Source: Casuarina equisetifolia
Lineage: Eukaryota; Streptophyta; Magnoliopsida; Fagales; Casuarinaceae
Reading direction: 5' to 3'
DNA: 64,000 nucleotides
Assembly: GCA_028551475.1 (NCBI GenBank)
Contig: CM052354.1
Span: forward strand, 3,579,391 to 3,643,390
Shown: piece after piece, positions 46,915 to 58,254 of the stretch
Position numbering within the stretch: the stretch's first letter is position 1
How the letters are laid out: every line of letters starts with the position of its first letter
The notes under the pieces: model-generated
The model's database searches: none
What the model saw: the letters and a program-made list of their open reading frames with translations, nothing else
What the model was told of the DNA's origin: nothing
Position numbers and translations under genes: made by a program

Positions 46915-49157
46915 ACCATATTGCTGCATGTTGCTGCATCGTTTCCGCCGGAAAAAGGTACAGTATTCCTCATACACACCCCACGTTCCTGCAAGGGGTA
47001 ACTTTTTGTTGCACTCACCTACAGGAACCCTCGAAATGTAAGGCGTTCTCTGGAAAAAAGTAGGAACGAATTTTTCAGTCACGATTCTTTTGGTCTGTTT
47101 ATCTTTCAGGTTTGTTCTTGGTTATGAAGAGTTGAGTGGCAATGTTTGTAAATGAAGACATTAACTATTTTTCAATTATGTCGACTCGATATCACTGACT
47201 AAATCAAGTACAGCAGTTGATGTGTCTTTGCAGTAACCTGCTTTGTTTCCACAGGAAAGGAGAGAAACGATTGAACTGTGATCACTGTAGTTGTCCCAAC
47301 TTTTATTCTGATGCTTCTTGTTGTCAGTATATGCATACGTTTAGGGATGAAGCGAAAGGATAAACTTGAGAGTAAGTTCATATATTAGTTCACTTCTTAC
47401 TTAGTATTAGCTTTATCACGTAAAGATAGGAATTCCTATACTTCTTTGAAGCACTTGGGTAGGGTAGTAACAGCATTTGGCTCGTTCAGAAAATGAAAAC
47501 GCCTCACTGATTATTGATTAGCCCCATTTTCAAGTAACCACTCACCCATTTCAAGCTCCTCCGCTTTGCTGTGTTACTATTGGCAAAGATTTAGTGAAAT
47601 TTTTGTTGCTTGTAATTGTGGATCATGTAGTTATGGGTGAAATAACGAGTGTGAAGTCCTTGCAATTCAATCTTAGCACTATTAAAGTTGCCACAAACAA
47701 CTTTTCAGACGCAAATAAGCCTGGAAAAGGAGGAATTGATGTAGTATACAAGCTAAGAAAACATTCTTATGAAAAAATAGACTATAATAATTACTTGTGA
47801 AATCTTTTGTTAGTGTACTTGCTTCTTTTAAATTGACTAGAATTATTTTAGTTATATTTTATTTGATATATATGTAGTGAAATACTTTCTAAGAAGAAAT
47901 AGTTACAAAAAGACTATAAAAAAAACTCTACACAAGGAAATGTTGAATTTAAGAATGAAGTCTTATTAGTGGCCAAACTTCAACATTGGAATTTAGTTAG
48001 ACTCCTCAGATTTTGTTTGGAAGGAAATGGAAGACTTCTCATCTATGAATTTGTACCTAATAGAAGTCTTGACCATTTCATATTTGGTAACATTGAATTC
48101 TTATTGTTGTTGAAATTTTTATTCAAATGTTATAATCAAAATTTCATTTAGGTACCAAAATATAAAATTTTAAATATTTCATCAATGATGCCTCTTTGGA
48201 ATATATAGATTCAATGAAATGTGCAGATTTAGATTGGTGAAAATACAATAAAATTATAAGTGGTATTGCTCGTGGACTATTATACCTTCACGAGAATTCT
48301 TGACTTTCAATTATTCACCATGATCTCAAAGCTGAAAACATTCTATTAGATATACTAATGAATCCTAAAATATCAAATTTTGGCATGGTAAAATTGGTTG
48401 AATTGGATCATACTAAACGTAATACAAATAGGATTATGGAAACCTAGTAAGTATAGTTACTTTTTGTTGCTAATTGTACAATTGATTCAAATAAAAAAAT
48501 GTAATGGAATCAACACCAAGATAGTCATAAACAAAGATAGAAATTAATTTTACCATTCAAACTTAAGAAAGTTTATTGATATTATTGTATAGCTGATATA
48601 TGGCTCAAGAATATGCAATCTTTGAACAATTTTCAATGAAATCATACATCTTTAGCTTTGGCATCCTAATTCTTGAGCTTGTAAGTGGCAAAAGAGTTAC
48701 AAGCCTTCATGACAATGAGCATCTTCTTAGTTACATAAGTATTATATTAGTTGATATATTTTGAATTTTTTTGGTTAAAAATTAAAAGAAGTAAAAAAAT
48801 TTATTACAGAGTTGCTTTTTTGGCTTGTATATGCGGCTTGATATATTAATGCAAGCATGGAGAAATTGGAAGGAAGGGACAACTTCAAATCTCATAGATC
48901 CCACGTTATTGAAGAGTGGTCCAATAACTGAAATAATGAGATGTATTCATATCGCTTTACTATGTGTTCAACAAAATGTTGCTAACAGACCAGACATGGC
49001 TTTGGTTGTTCACATGCTTAAAAGTGATTCTATGGCTCTCTCTATGCCTATAGAGCTTGCAACCTTTTTGCAAGGTAGGATTCAATTAGCCACACCAGAG
49101 CAACCGTGCATCACTTGTAGGGTAACTGATAATGAGGTTTCAATAACTGAGTTATAA
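46915..49157 (+). pseudogene. CRK pseudogene 3, piece c (transmembrane and kinase exons)
   Basis: It repeats the exon-1 end and intron 1 (46915-47255), then a transmembrane exon (about 47257-47370) and all kinase exons: about 47617-47752, 47880-48089, 48210-48445, 48594-48735 and 48855-49157. Damage: the glycine loop reads GKGGIDVVY, the Lys-containing region of exon 4 has a stop, HRD reads HHD, DFG reads NFG, and APEYAMFG reads AQEYAIFE. The final exon is open and ends after SITEL. Its 3' flank matches that of CRK2. Confidence 0.88.
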
Positions 49158-49855
49158 TTATTGATACCTCAGTAATGTTGTGAAAGGGGCCTATTAGAAT
49201 TGGCAAGGTACATTTCCTTTGTAATGATTTGTGTCTCGCAAACTAGAATCCTTATTTAGTTATGTTAGTTGTATAGAGACTACCATACATAATGTCATGG
49301 TGATGACAAGTGGGAGGAACTTTTGGGGAAATCAGCTTCTGCAACATAAAAAGTGTACAAGTGATGGAAGACAATGTTCCTTGTTAGTAACTTAAATCAA
49401 ATGTCAAGAGAAATTTTCACAATATGATATCTATTAGAGCTATTTTGATGACTTTTGTTTTCTTGATTATTTTGTGATACTTCTCTCAAAGTTAATGTCA
49501 AACAAACATTGGTAGTTCCATGAAGATAATGCAAATGAAGTGCTCATTTAAGGAGCCAATTGAAGACAAAAATAACACTAACTGATATCAATTAAGTGTA
49601 TACATGATAGTACATACAAATTTAACAATCAACATAAGTAAATGAGACAAAAATACTACATTAGTAAAAAAGAATCATTACAAGGTACATAATCAATATA
49701 ATACCACTAATTTTTCATTTCACATCATTGCCATACTTAGCAGAGAAACATTACCTAGAATGAATGGCACCACAGATACAAATGATTGAAGTTCCCAGTG
49801 TCCAGAGTTTGTTTTCACCCATAAAAACATCTAAACTGTATCTTTTTTTTTTTTT
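49158..49855. other. CRK3 3' flank, paralogous to 39471-40140
   Basis: It aligns with the CRK2 3' flank (AAACAAACATTGGTAG, TTAAGTGTATACATGATAGTAC, TAGAATGAATGGCACCAC). No gene is visible. A T-rich tract at 49843-49858 leads into the LTR fragment. Confidence 0.7.
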
Positions 49856-50106
49856 TTCTAAATGTAGTTTATTCCTCCCTTTTTTTTGTCCTTTTTTCTT
49901 TTTTGGTGTATCTCATCACTATCGTCTATTTAAGGCTTTGTAACTGTTGGACTGGTATGCAGAGTGCTGAACTAGAACTCACATCTAAACTTTATCATTT
50001 TTTTTTCTTTTTTTTTTTTCTAAATGTAGTTTACTCCTCCCTTTTTTTTTCTTTTTTTCTTTTTCGGGTGTATCTCATCACTATCGTCTATTTAAGGCTT
50101 TGTAAC
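49856..50106 (+). repeat. 163-bp direct duplication including a solo LTR edge
   Basis: CTAAATGTAGTTTA(T/C)TCCTCCC through TTTAAGGCTTTGTAAC, the copia-fragment LTR of block B, occurs at 49856 and again at 50019. The first copy continues into TGTTGGACT and about 35 bp of the solo LTR that starts at 50107. The duplication thus happened after that LTR inserted. Poly-T tracts lie at the junction. Confidence 0.8.
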
Positions 50107-50784
50107 TGTTGGACTAGTTTGCAGAGTGCTGAACTAGAAGTCCTAGTAGAAGGTTTGGTTAGGTCGTTTGTTACTTATTTTCTTACTTAACAGACAATAG
50201 AATTGTAAAAGAGCAACCAAACAAGATCAGAACACAAGAGATTTAACGTGATTCGGTCAAAATTTCGCCTACATCCACGGGACAAGTAGGAGAGAATCTT
50301 ATTAAATTGTCCAAAGTGTACTACAGAAGATTATACTTGATATCAGCTTAATTTTTTCATCTACAGAATCCTTCTATGTGTACCACAATATTCAGCTCAG
50401 TCTACTAAACTCCTCATAACTTTTTCTCATCTGAATCAGAATTGATGACTTCTCTGCACTGGTTCTGCCTTTAGAAGCTCTGCAGAATTTTCTGTCTCTG
50501 GTTCTTCACGTTTTTCAGGTTCTTCTCTTCCTTTTCTTTGAATGACGTACATATATATAATCCCCAGATTTGTCCAGCATGAGGTGGAAGATGTATAGGC
50601 AAGTGGCAGCATCTTCAAACAGCACTGGTAACTCTAATCTTGACATATCAGCAGCTGCTTCACTATGCACCGCTTCAGCCGTTTGGATGAAAAATGAGCT
50701 GCTGCATCACCTACACGGCCAGTCATTAGTATAAAGAAGTTTGTGTAACCTTAATCAACCAAATCATGAGTCAAAATTGAAACA
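50107..50784 (-). mobile_element. solo LTR, TSD GTAAC, inside copia fragment B
   Basis: TGTTGGACTAGTTTGC to AAAATTGAAACA, flanked by GTAAC at 50102-50106 and 50785-50789. The other block (40614-40640) shows the empty site, TTTGTAACCTAAG. Internal ACGTGATTCGGTCAAAATTT and CTACATCCACGGG match a phrase common in plant copia LTRs read on the minus strand. Length 678 bp. No internal domain is left. Confidence 0.85.
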
Positions 50785-50789
50785 GTAAC

Positions 50790-51280
50790 CCAACTCTTTC
50801 TTCAAGCTTTGAAATCTAGTGAGTTTCTTTCCTCTGACTTTTTGGTGTCTTGCTTCGTCCTCTCACTTTTCTCACGGTATCGGAGAAAGATCCTACCAAA
50901 AGTCTGTATCCTCTGTTATTACCCATCAACTCTCGTTAAAGCTCGAGACAAAGACCTTAACTCATTACTCTACTGTCTGCACTGACCAATTCTGCTTCTC
51001 TATTAGCACTAACTGAAGCCACCCTGCCTATTTCAAACACCATCAACGTTGCGAACTTTGTGATGATCAAACTCTATGACAGTAACTACTTGCCATGGGT
51101 CACGTAGATCAAGTCCTTAACCTAAACTCAAAAACACTATGGATGTCTCATAGGAGAATTTGTTGCTCCACTAAAGGTGATTCCAAACGAAAACTCAGAA
51201 GACCAAGAGGTTCCAAGAGGGTGGGCACAAGAGAGAAAAATTGATAGGCTAACCATATTTTTCCAACGGTAGAGGATGAT
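50790..51280 (+). mobile_element. copia fragment B: primer-binding site and gag start
   Basis: It is the paralogue of 40640-41060: GGTGTCTTGCTTCGTCC, then CGGTATCGGAGAAAG (primer-site relic), then a gag-like frame with NVANFVMIKLYDSNYLPW and VIPNENSEDQEVPRGW. Stops are present. It inherited its place from the segmental duplication. Confidence 0.7.
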
Positions 51281-51579
51281 TGTGGGTGATTGTTATTTTT
51301 CTGCAGCCTCATTGATTTTGTTTGGACTTCTATGTTGAAGTATTGTTTGGTTTAGGCAAACAAGGCAGATTTTTGATACTTTCTTCTTACACCCTTTTCT
51401 TTTTAGTAACTCTTTTTCAGGGACAATTGCAAGAAGACAATAGGAAAACAGAGGGTGGCTTAAATCATCCATGATTAACTCATCTACTCGAGGGGATATC
51501 GCTTGTGAGATGGCTAGTGGAATTGCTTTTGTCATTCCAATTCAACGGTAGACGGGAACATTTCTCTTGACCGATTGCT

Positions 51580-51740
51580 GTACTTTTTATGAACTCGTTT
51601 TGCATGACAAAAGCAGAAGTTTGAAAGGTATGATATACCGGCGGTCCATTTTTTGGGCTCTTTCCGTTGCAACAACAGAGGAAGTCATAAAAGTTTGATA
51701 GTCATGGTCCATCTTAGGGGCTCTTCGAGGGGCTTCAAAA
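51580..51740. repeat. degenerate ~75-bp tandem repeat, copy B
   Basis: It shows the same phrases as 41330-41540: AGCAGAAGTTTGAAAGG, CGGTCCATTTTTTGGGCTC, CCGTTGCAACAACAGAGG and GTCATGGTCCATCTTAGGG. Confidence 0.6.
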
Positions 51741-52283
51741 GGGCTGACTTCCTACTCGGCGTTCCCTGCATGCTTGGTTTGTTAGTTTCGTGAATTGACC
51801 AGCGTCTGTTCTGAGTTTTCAACTACATAGACTTTCCCTTCAACCGGACAGAGAACAAGAGCTTCCAAAAATCTATCAATGTCACACCCAAAGAATTATG
51901 GGTTAACCCATGTGCCAACCCGGTAATTAAATTACACGCCTTCCCAATTTTCTTCAACTTGGACATTTGAACAATGATGCCATTACTAGTGTCAGCTGTC
52001 TATTTGTTTGTCTCGATATACATCTAATATGAACATAGTCGTGTTCAACTTAGAATTCTTTGCATATTTAAGAATCTTATTAAGTCTAAAAATCTTAATA
52101 CACTAAAAAATTCTACGTTGAACAAGACTTTATCTATAACAATATGTTTTCTTTTTGATTACTTGGTTATCTATATGATATTTATCTATACACTTGCAGA
52201 AAAGAATGAACTAAAATATTTGATTTTAATCATAGATTCACCGCATAAGGAAGTCCTCGGAAACGTTCTGGGGAACCCTCTCG

Positions 52284-52510
52284 CCAAGATCCTCAATATT
52301 AAGAAAACTGAAAGCCGCCACGTCTCTAGCTTTGTGATTGACTTTGTGCATGGTGATTGATGGATTTAACAGCGAAATTTAGCTTTGAGGATTCCAAGAT
52401 CCACAATATTAAGAAAACTGAAAGCCGCCACGTCTCTTGCTTTGTAATTGACTTTGTGCATGCTGATTGAGTTACGATGGATTAACAGCAAAATTTAGCT
52501 TTGAGGATTT
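52284..52510. repeat. 110-bp direct tandem duplication
   Basis: CCAAGATCC(T/A)CAATATTAAG and the following GAAAGCCGCCACGTCTCT, GATTGACTTTGTGCATG and AAATTTAGCTTTGAGGATT occur twice, starting at 52284 and 52394. The copies differ at a few sites. No gene is visible; a short open frame at 52118-52360 ends within the first copy. Confidence 0.85.
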
Positions 52511-54949
52511 AGTTTTATACATCCTATAAAGACCAACTAGCCTCAGTATGTTTTGTGACAGACTATTATTACCTAGCTTAAGTCATCAAGTACAGTTTGA
52601 TGGGAATTCTAGATAGAGGAAAGTTTCTATACATAGGACTCTAAATGGAGTAAAGTATCTAACAGTTCTGTGGTTCATATGATCGAAATATTTTCAAATC
52701 CGGAGTTGTTGATCCTTTCTTCTTCACTTCGAAAGAAGAATTTCGACTTTCTTACCGGAATTTTACATTTGAATATGCGTTTGGTATGTACTTTCCGTCA
52801 TGGTCGGCGGAAGTCGTGATCTTTAATAATAAATGACCAGGTTTGGTGTTGGGTTTCCTTTTCCTTTTCTGTTTTTTCTTTTGAAGATTTACTTTTAGAA
52901 GTCGACAACCGAAGAAGTCGAAGTCTACTTAGTTCTTCTGAAAAGTTTTCCATGTCGCAATCTGAATATCGCTTTCGTCTAGTACAGTTGTTTAGAGCAT
53001 CCAACCTGCTCCAGTTGCTTCTGTCCTAGGAAGTCGTACCATGCATCATTTTAAGACGATGACCGTAGCTTGTCTTAGATTTTTCCAAACCAAGCCTGAT
53101 CACTCGGATCTTGAAAACATTATTTAATCTTCGTGCTCGCCTTGTTCAACGTCTTAAGCCTTTCCTGCACAACCGCGCAACCCCCCCCAAACCCCACCAA
53201 ATCAACTTTCAGGACTAGCTCCATTTCATCACCTGCCTTTACTTTGTCTGTTTGCCTGATGACCAGTTCATTATTTTCTAGCAGCCAATAGATTTTTATT
53301 TTTATTTTTATTTTTGGGTTGGGGGGGAGGTGCAGTTTTCTAAACATGTAAATAAGTTTTGATTCCCGAAATTGGTTTTGGAACCGATTTGAAACCCATT
53401 TCTATGCTATTCGTGTTTAATGATCTTGTACAATCAAAACTAATTTCAAACAAAATAGTTGACATTTCAATCATACTGGCTAAAGTAAAAAAAAAAATTA
53501 TATGAGGGAGAGCTTTTTTGTCTCAAAATATAAAATTCTCATAAAAAAATGTCATTTTGAGTTAAATTTAGAAGCTTTCAACTTCTATATTTTTATAATT
53601 CTTGTAATTGAGGAGTATACTTTTATGTTTTTATGCACTATTTTTTCTTAATACATTCTTACAGTTTCACCAAAAAAAAAAAAACTAATTTTTTGTACCA
53701 ATAATGTATTTGCAACTTGTATTACCAGGCCTTCAAAGTGTTGTCTACTAAGATTTTTCTTTGGGTTTTGGTGGCTTTGCTAGCAACAATTAATTTTCAA
53801 AGTTACTAGAAAACCATTTTTAAAGTTTGAATGACCTTCAACTCAAATAATACAATTTTTTTTTTGAAATTTCCAATGAGAGAATTCAGACCTTACTATA
53901 GAGTATTTGTATACTTTGTGTTATTTTTAGAATTATTACTTTGATGACACTATTTTGATTTTATTATCTAATTTCAAGATAATTTATTTTACAGTTAGGA
54001 AAATGAAAAAAAGAAACCCTCTACATGTTAGAATAATATAAACAAACAAAATTACAAAAAAAAAGGTTATCTTACCATAACTAATTGTTGGAAACAAAAG
54101 TGTCATAAAAACAATTAATGGGTAGTGTTTAAACATAACAGAAGTTCCTCCAACCCTTGAGAGCTCTTGGGTTAGGCTTTTAATATTCTAACATGGTATT
54201 AGAATGTAGGTTAACAAGTAGTATTTCAATATAAAAAAGTTCTCTAACTTACAAGCTAGTTTTAGGATTAAAATTTAGACTTTCTAATATTGTCTTAGAA
54301 CCTAAGTTGAATAAATTCCATCTCATACAACTTTGAACCAAATGATGCTCAATATGTGAGAAAGTATGTAAAGTATGTATAAGAGGATAGTTTAACACTA
54401 GAAGATAAACATTATTGAGGTAAAGATTGAATGAAAAAAGAGCCCTTTAACCTTTAAACTAACTTTTGGATTAGGCTTACAAACATCCTAACATCTATTA
54501 CAATACTTATCCAACTTTTAAATTTTAAAATATACTTGGTGTGTAAGAAATAGCTATTACATGCTATTCAACCTTAAATTCAAAGTATGCTCACAAATTA
54601 ACTTTATATTAAACCTTGGACTTTATAACAACAGGATTTTCCAATTAACTTGCACATCTTTACATACGGAAGGAAGAAGTTGGACTTCTGAAACAATAAC
54701 TTGTTGGTCACCCCTAACTTGTTGATAACTACTAACTTATTGCCTCACATTAAGCTAGTCCTTCTTTTGAGTTATCACTCCTGCAAATGAAAGGCACCAA
54801 ATACTTTAATATATAACTTAGAGCTTATCAACAAGGCAATTGCCAGTTTTGTTTTGGTTTTGATACATTCTGAAAATATTGAAACAAATATAGAATTATA
54901 TTTTACCTCAATCACATATATGTATAAATATTAAATTATATTCAGTCAT
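52511..54949. other. P450-2 upstream and AT-rich intergenic DNA; no gene
   Basis: 52610-53130 corresponds to the upstream DNA of P450-1 (42000-42470). From 53150 to 54949 the sequence is AT-rich, with homopolymers and no coding motif. Three diverged pieces near 54165-54200, 54270-54300 and 54465-54500 look like an LTR end followed by a primer-site relic (TTCTAACATGGTATTAGAA in the clearest case). They may be very old terminal-repeat remnants. Confidence 0.5.
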
Positions 54950-55540
54950 TATGCAGTCCTATTGAAGTAAAACACCCTAGAAATCATGGACACATTTTAG
55001 ATATTTTTTCCATGACGTAAAGAGACGAGACAGACGACACGTATTCTGCACACGGCTCGTCAAAAAAAAGGTGAATCAGCGGCTCAGGAAGTCATCTTGT
55101 TTGAATTGACTGATTTTGCATTGTAATATCTGGGCAGAAACTGGAAGAAGAATACGGGTATGACATCATTGTGCTAATATAAAAGGTTGCGTCGAGATTA
55201 GTTCAAGGCTTTATGGGCCCCCTATGGCTATAGAACTACTAGAGATTAGAGACTAGAGACAAACAGAATCAAAAGGAGACTTTGGACAACTTTTTGCACC
55301 GGTGCATATCATCAAAGCAACGAGAATTTCACCGGCGCAGAACCCGGATGGAGCAAGCTGAGGAGACGGACGAGGATTTTGATCTATTAACAGCTTGCAT
55401 AGGAGAAGAAGAAGAACTACAAGAAAATGAAGAGGAAACAGAAGGACATGTGAACAATCATCTCATCGATACTTACAAAAAATCTGACAGATACCTAAGA
55501 GATATTGCGTTTAATTTCATGGCTGCTGGAAAGGACACTA

Positions 55541-57474
55541 TGTTAAGAAGGCCTCAGCACCCCCAAAAGGATCCAATCAACAGTGAGAATACCACACTTA
55601 TATGGTCGTTAACTCGGCCACCCGGGACCGATGTGGGAGAGCTACAGACTACACAACATGCCCCCTCCCCAAGACCCAGCTCTTAGTTTTGGCCGGTAGG
55701 AGGGTGGCCCATCAACATAGAGAGAGAGCCACATCAGTCCAGGTCTAAACCTGGCTCCGATACCATGTTAAGAGGGCCTCAGCACCCCCAAAAGGATCCA
55801 ATCAGAAGTGAGAGTACCCCACTTATATGGCCGTTAACTCGGCCACCCTGAACCGATGTGGGACAGCTACAGACTACACAACATGCCCCTTCCCCAAAGC
55901 CCACCTCTTATCTTTGGCCGGTAGGAGGAAAGCCTATCAAGAGAGAGAGAAGAGACCACATCAGTCCAGGCCTAAACCATCGGCTCCGATAACATGTTAA
56001 GAAGGCCTCAGCACCCCTAAAAGGATCCAATCGAAAGTGAGAGTACCCCACTTATATGGCCGTTAACTCGGCCACCCTGAACCGATGTGGGACAGCTACA
56101 GACTACACAACATGCCCCCTCCCCAAAGCCCAGCTCTTATCTTTGGCCGGTAGGAGGAAAGCCTATCAAGAAAGAGAGAAGAGACCACATCAGTCCGGGC
56201 CTAAACCATCGGCTCCGATACCATGTTAAGAAGGCCTCAGCACCCCCAAAAAGATCCAATCGAAAGTGAGAGTACCCCACTTATATGGCCGTTAACTCGG
56301 CCACCCTAAACCGATGTGGGACAGCTACAGACTACACAACATGCCCCCTCCCCAAAGCCCAGCTCTTATCTTTGGCCGGTAGGAGGAAAGCCTATCAAGA
56401 GAGAGAGAAGAGACCACATCAGTCCGGGCCTAAGCCATCGGCTCCGATACCATGTTAAGAAGGCCTCAGCACCCCCAAAAGGATCCAATCGACAGTGAGA
56501 ATACCACACTTATATGGCTGTTAACTCGGCCACCCGGGACCGATGTGGGAGAGCTACAGACTACACAACATGCCCTCTCCCCAAGACCCAGCTCTTAGTT
56601 TTGGCCGGTAGGAGAGTGGCCCATCAACATAGAGAGAGAAAGCTAAGAGTACCCCACTTATATGGTTGTTAACTCGGCCACCCTGAACTGATGTAGGACA
56701 GCTACAGACTACACAACATGCCCCCTCCCCAAAGCCCAGCTCTTATCTTTAGCCGGTAGGAGGAAAGCCTATCAAGAGAGAGAGAAGAGACCACATCAGT
56801 CCGGGCCTAAACCATCGGCTCTGATACCATGTTAAGAAGGCCTCAGCACCCCCAAAAGGATCCAATCGGAAGTGAGAGTACCCCACTTATATGGCCGTTA
56901 ACTCGGCCACCCTGAACCAATGTGGGACAGCTACAGACTACACAACATGCCCCCTCCCCAAAGCCCAGCTCTTATCTTTGGCCGGTAGAAGGAAAGCCTA
57001 TCAAGAGAGAGAGAAGAGACCACATCAGTCCGGGGCTAAGCCATCGGCTCCGATACCATGTTAAGAAGGCCTCAGCACCGCCAAAATGATCCAATCAGAA
57101 GTGAGAGTACCCCACTTATATGGCCATTAACTCGACCAGCCTGAACCAATGTGGGACAGCTACAGACTACACAACATGCCCCCTCCCCAAAGCCCAGCTC
57201 TTATCTTTGGCCAGTAGGAGGAAAGCCTATCAAGATAGAGAGAAGAGACCACATCAGTCCGAGCCTAAACCATCGGCTCCGATACCATGTTAAGAAGGCC
57301 TCAGCACTCCTAAAAGGATCCAATCGACAGTGAGAATACCACACTTATATGGCCGTTAACTCGGCCACCCAGGACCGATGTGGGAAAGCTACAGACTACA
57401 CAACATGCCCCCTCCCCAAGACCCAACTCTTAGTTTTAGCTGGTAGGAAGGTGGCCCATCAACATAAAGAGAGA
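55541..57474 (-). repeat. TRIM array, minus-oriented arm
   Basis: Eight complete LTRs and one partial alternate with internal regions. Most units are 229 bp; the first is 225 bp. A deletion near 56641 joins internal DNA to the middle of an LTR. Two internal types occur: the common one (GGAGGAAAGCCTATCAAGAG) and a variant (GTGGCCCATCAACATA) in the first unit, at the deletion joint and at the inversion joint. Confidence 0.9.
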
Positions 57475-58254
57475 TGTCCCACATCGGTTTAGGGTGGCCG
57501 AGTTAACGGTCATATAAGTGGGGTACTCTCACTTCCGATTGGATCATTTTGGGGGTGTTGAGGCCTTCTTAACATGGTATCGGAGCCGATGGTTTAGGCC
57601 CGGACTGATGTGGTCTCTTCTCTCTCTCTTGATAGGCTTTCCTCCTACCGGCCAAAGATAAGAGCTGGGCTTTGGGGATGTTGTGTAGTCTGTAGTTGTC
57701 CCACATCGGTTCAGGGTGGCCGAGTTAACGGCCATATAAGTAGGGTACTCTCACTTCCGATTGGATCCTTTTGGGGGTGATGAGGCCTTCTTAACATGGT
57801 ATCGGAGCCGATGGTTTAGGCCCGAACTGATGTGGTCTCTTCTCTCTCTCTTGATAGGCTTTCCTCCTACCGGCCAAAGATAAGAGCTGGGCTTTGGGGA
57901 GGGGGCATGTTGTGTAGTCTGTAGCTGTCCCACATCGGTTCAGGGTGGCCGAGTTAACGGCCATATAAGTGGGGTACTCTCACTTCCGATTGGATCATTT
58001 TGGGGGTGTTGAGGCCTTCTTAACATGGTATCGGAGCCGATGGTTTAGGCCCGGACTGATGTGGTCTCTTCTCTCTCTCTTGATAGGCTTTCCTCCTACC
58101 GGCCAAAGATAAGAGCTGGGCTTTGGGGAGGGGGCATGTTGTGTAGTCTGTAGCTGTCCCACATCGGTTCAGGGTGGCCGAGTTAACGGCCATATAAGTG
58201 GGGTACTCTCATTTCCGATTGGATCCTTTTAGGGGTGTTGAGGCCTTCTTAACA
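57475..58254 (+). repeat. TRIM array, plus-oriented arm
   Basis: Four LTRs (57475-57574, 57697-57796, 57926-58025, 58155-58254) with three internal regions. The first internal region lacks a few bases of the GGGGAGGGGGC tract. The arm ends exactly at the target duplication and the P450 frame resumes in phase. Confidence 0.92.

Larger units (their letters stand above)
55541..58254. mobile_element. TRIM concatemer with opposing arms, TSD CACTA/CACTG
   Basis: This is an array of a miniature LTR retrotransposon. The LTR is 100 bp (TGTCCCACATCGG ... GGCCTTCTTAACA, with CATATAAG inside). It is followed directly by a primer site, TGGTATCGGAGCC, then about 116 bp of internal DNA ending in GGGGAGGGGGC and a short tail before the next LTR. 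The repeat period is 229 bp. Minus-oriented LTRs start at 55541, 55766, 55995, 56224, 56453, 56642 (partial, 59 bp), 56830, 57059 and 57288. Plus-oriented LTRs start at 57475, 57697, 57926 and 58155. It both begins and ends with an LTR and is flanked by CACTA (55536-55540) and CACTG (58255-58259). No protein is encoded, so it would need helper enzymes. Confidence 0.93.

Noticed and set aside
53120..53347. 75-codon minus-strand open frame with KIKIKIKI repeat
   Set aside because: It comes from a simple TTTTAT-type repeat next to homopolymer runs; no support as a gene.
56087..57933. Repeated ~60-codon open frames (MGQLQTTQHAPSPKPSS type) in the TRIM array
   Set aside because: They span LTR and internal DNA of a non-coding element, occur in whichever orientation the unit lies, and have no homology to known domains; they recur only because the unit recurs.
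55541..58254. Array considered as a CRISPR, a satellite or a Cassandra (5S-bearing) TRIM
   Set aside because: The units have LTR ends, a Met-tRNA primer site, a polypurine tract and a target duplication, and no 5S rRNA control sequence is visible.
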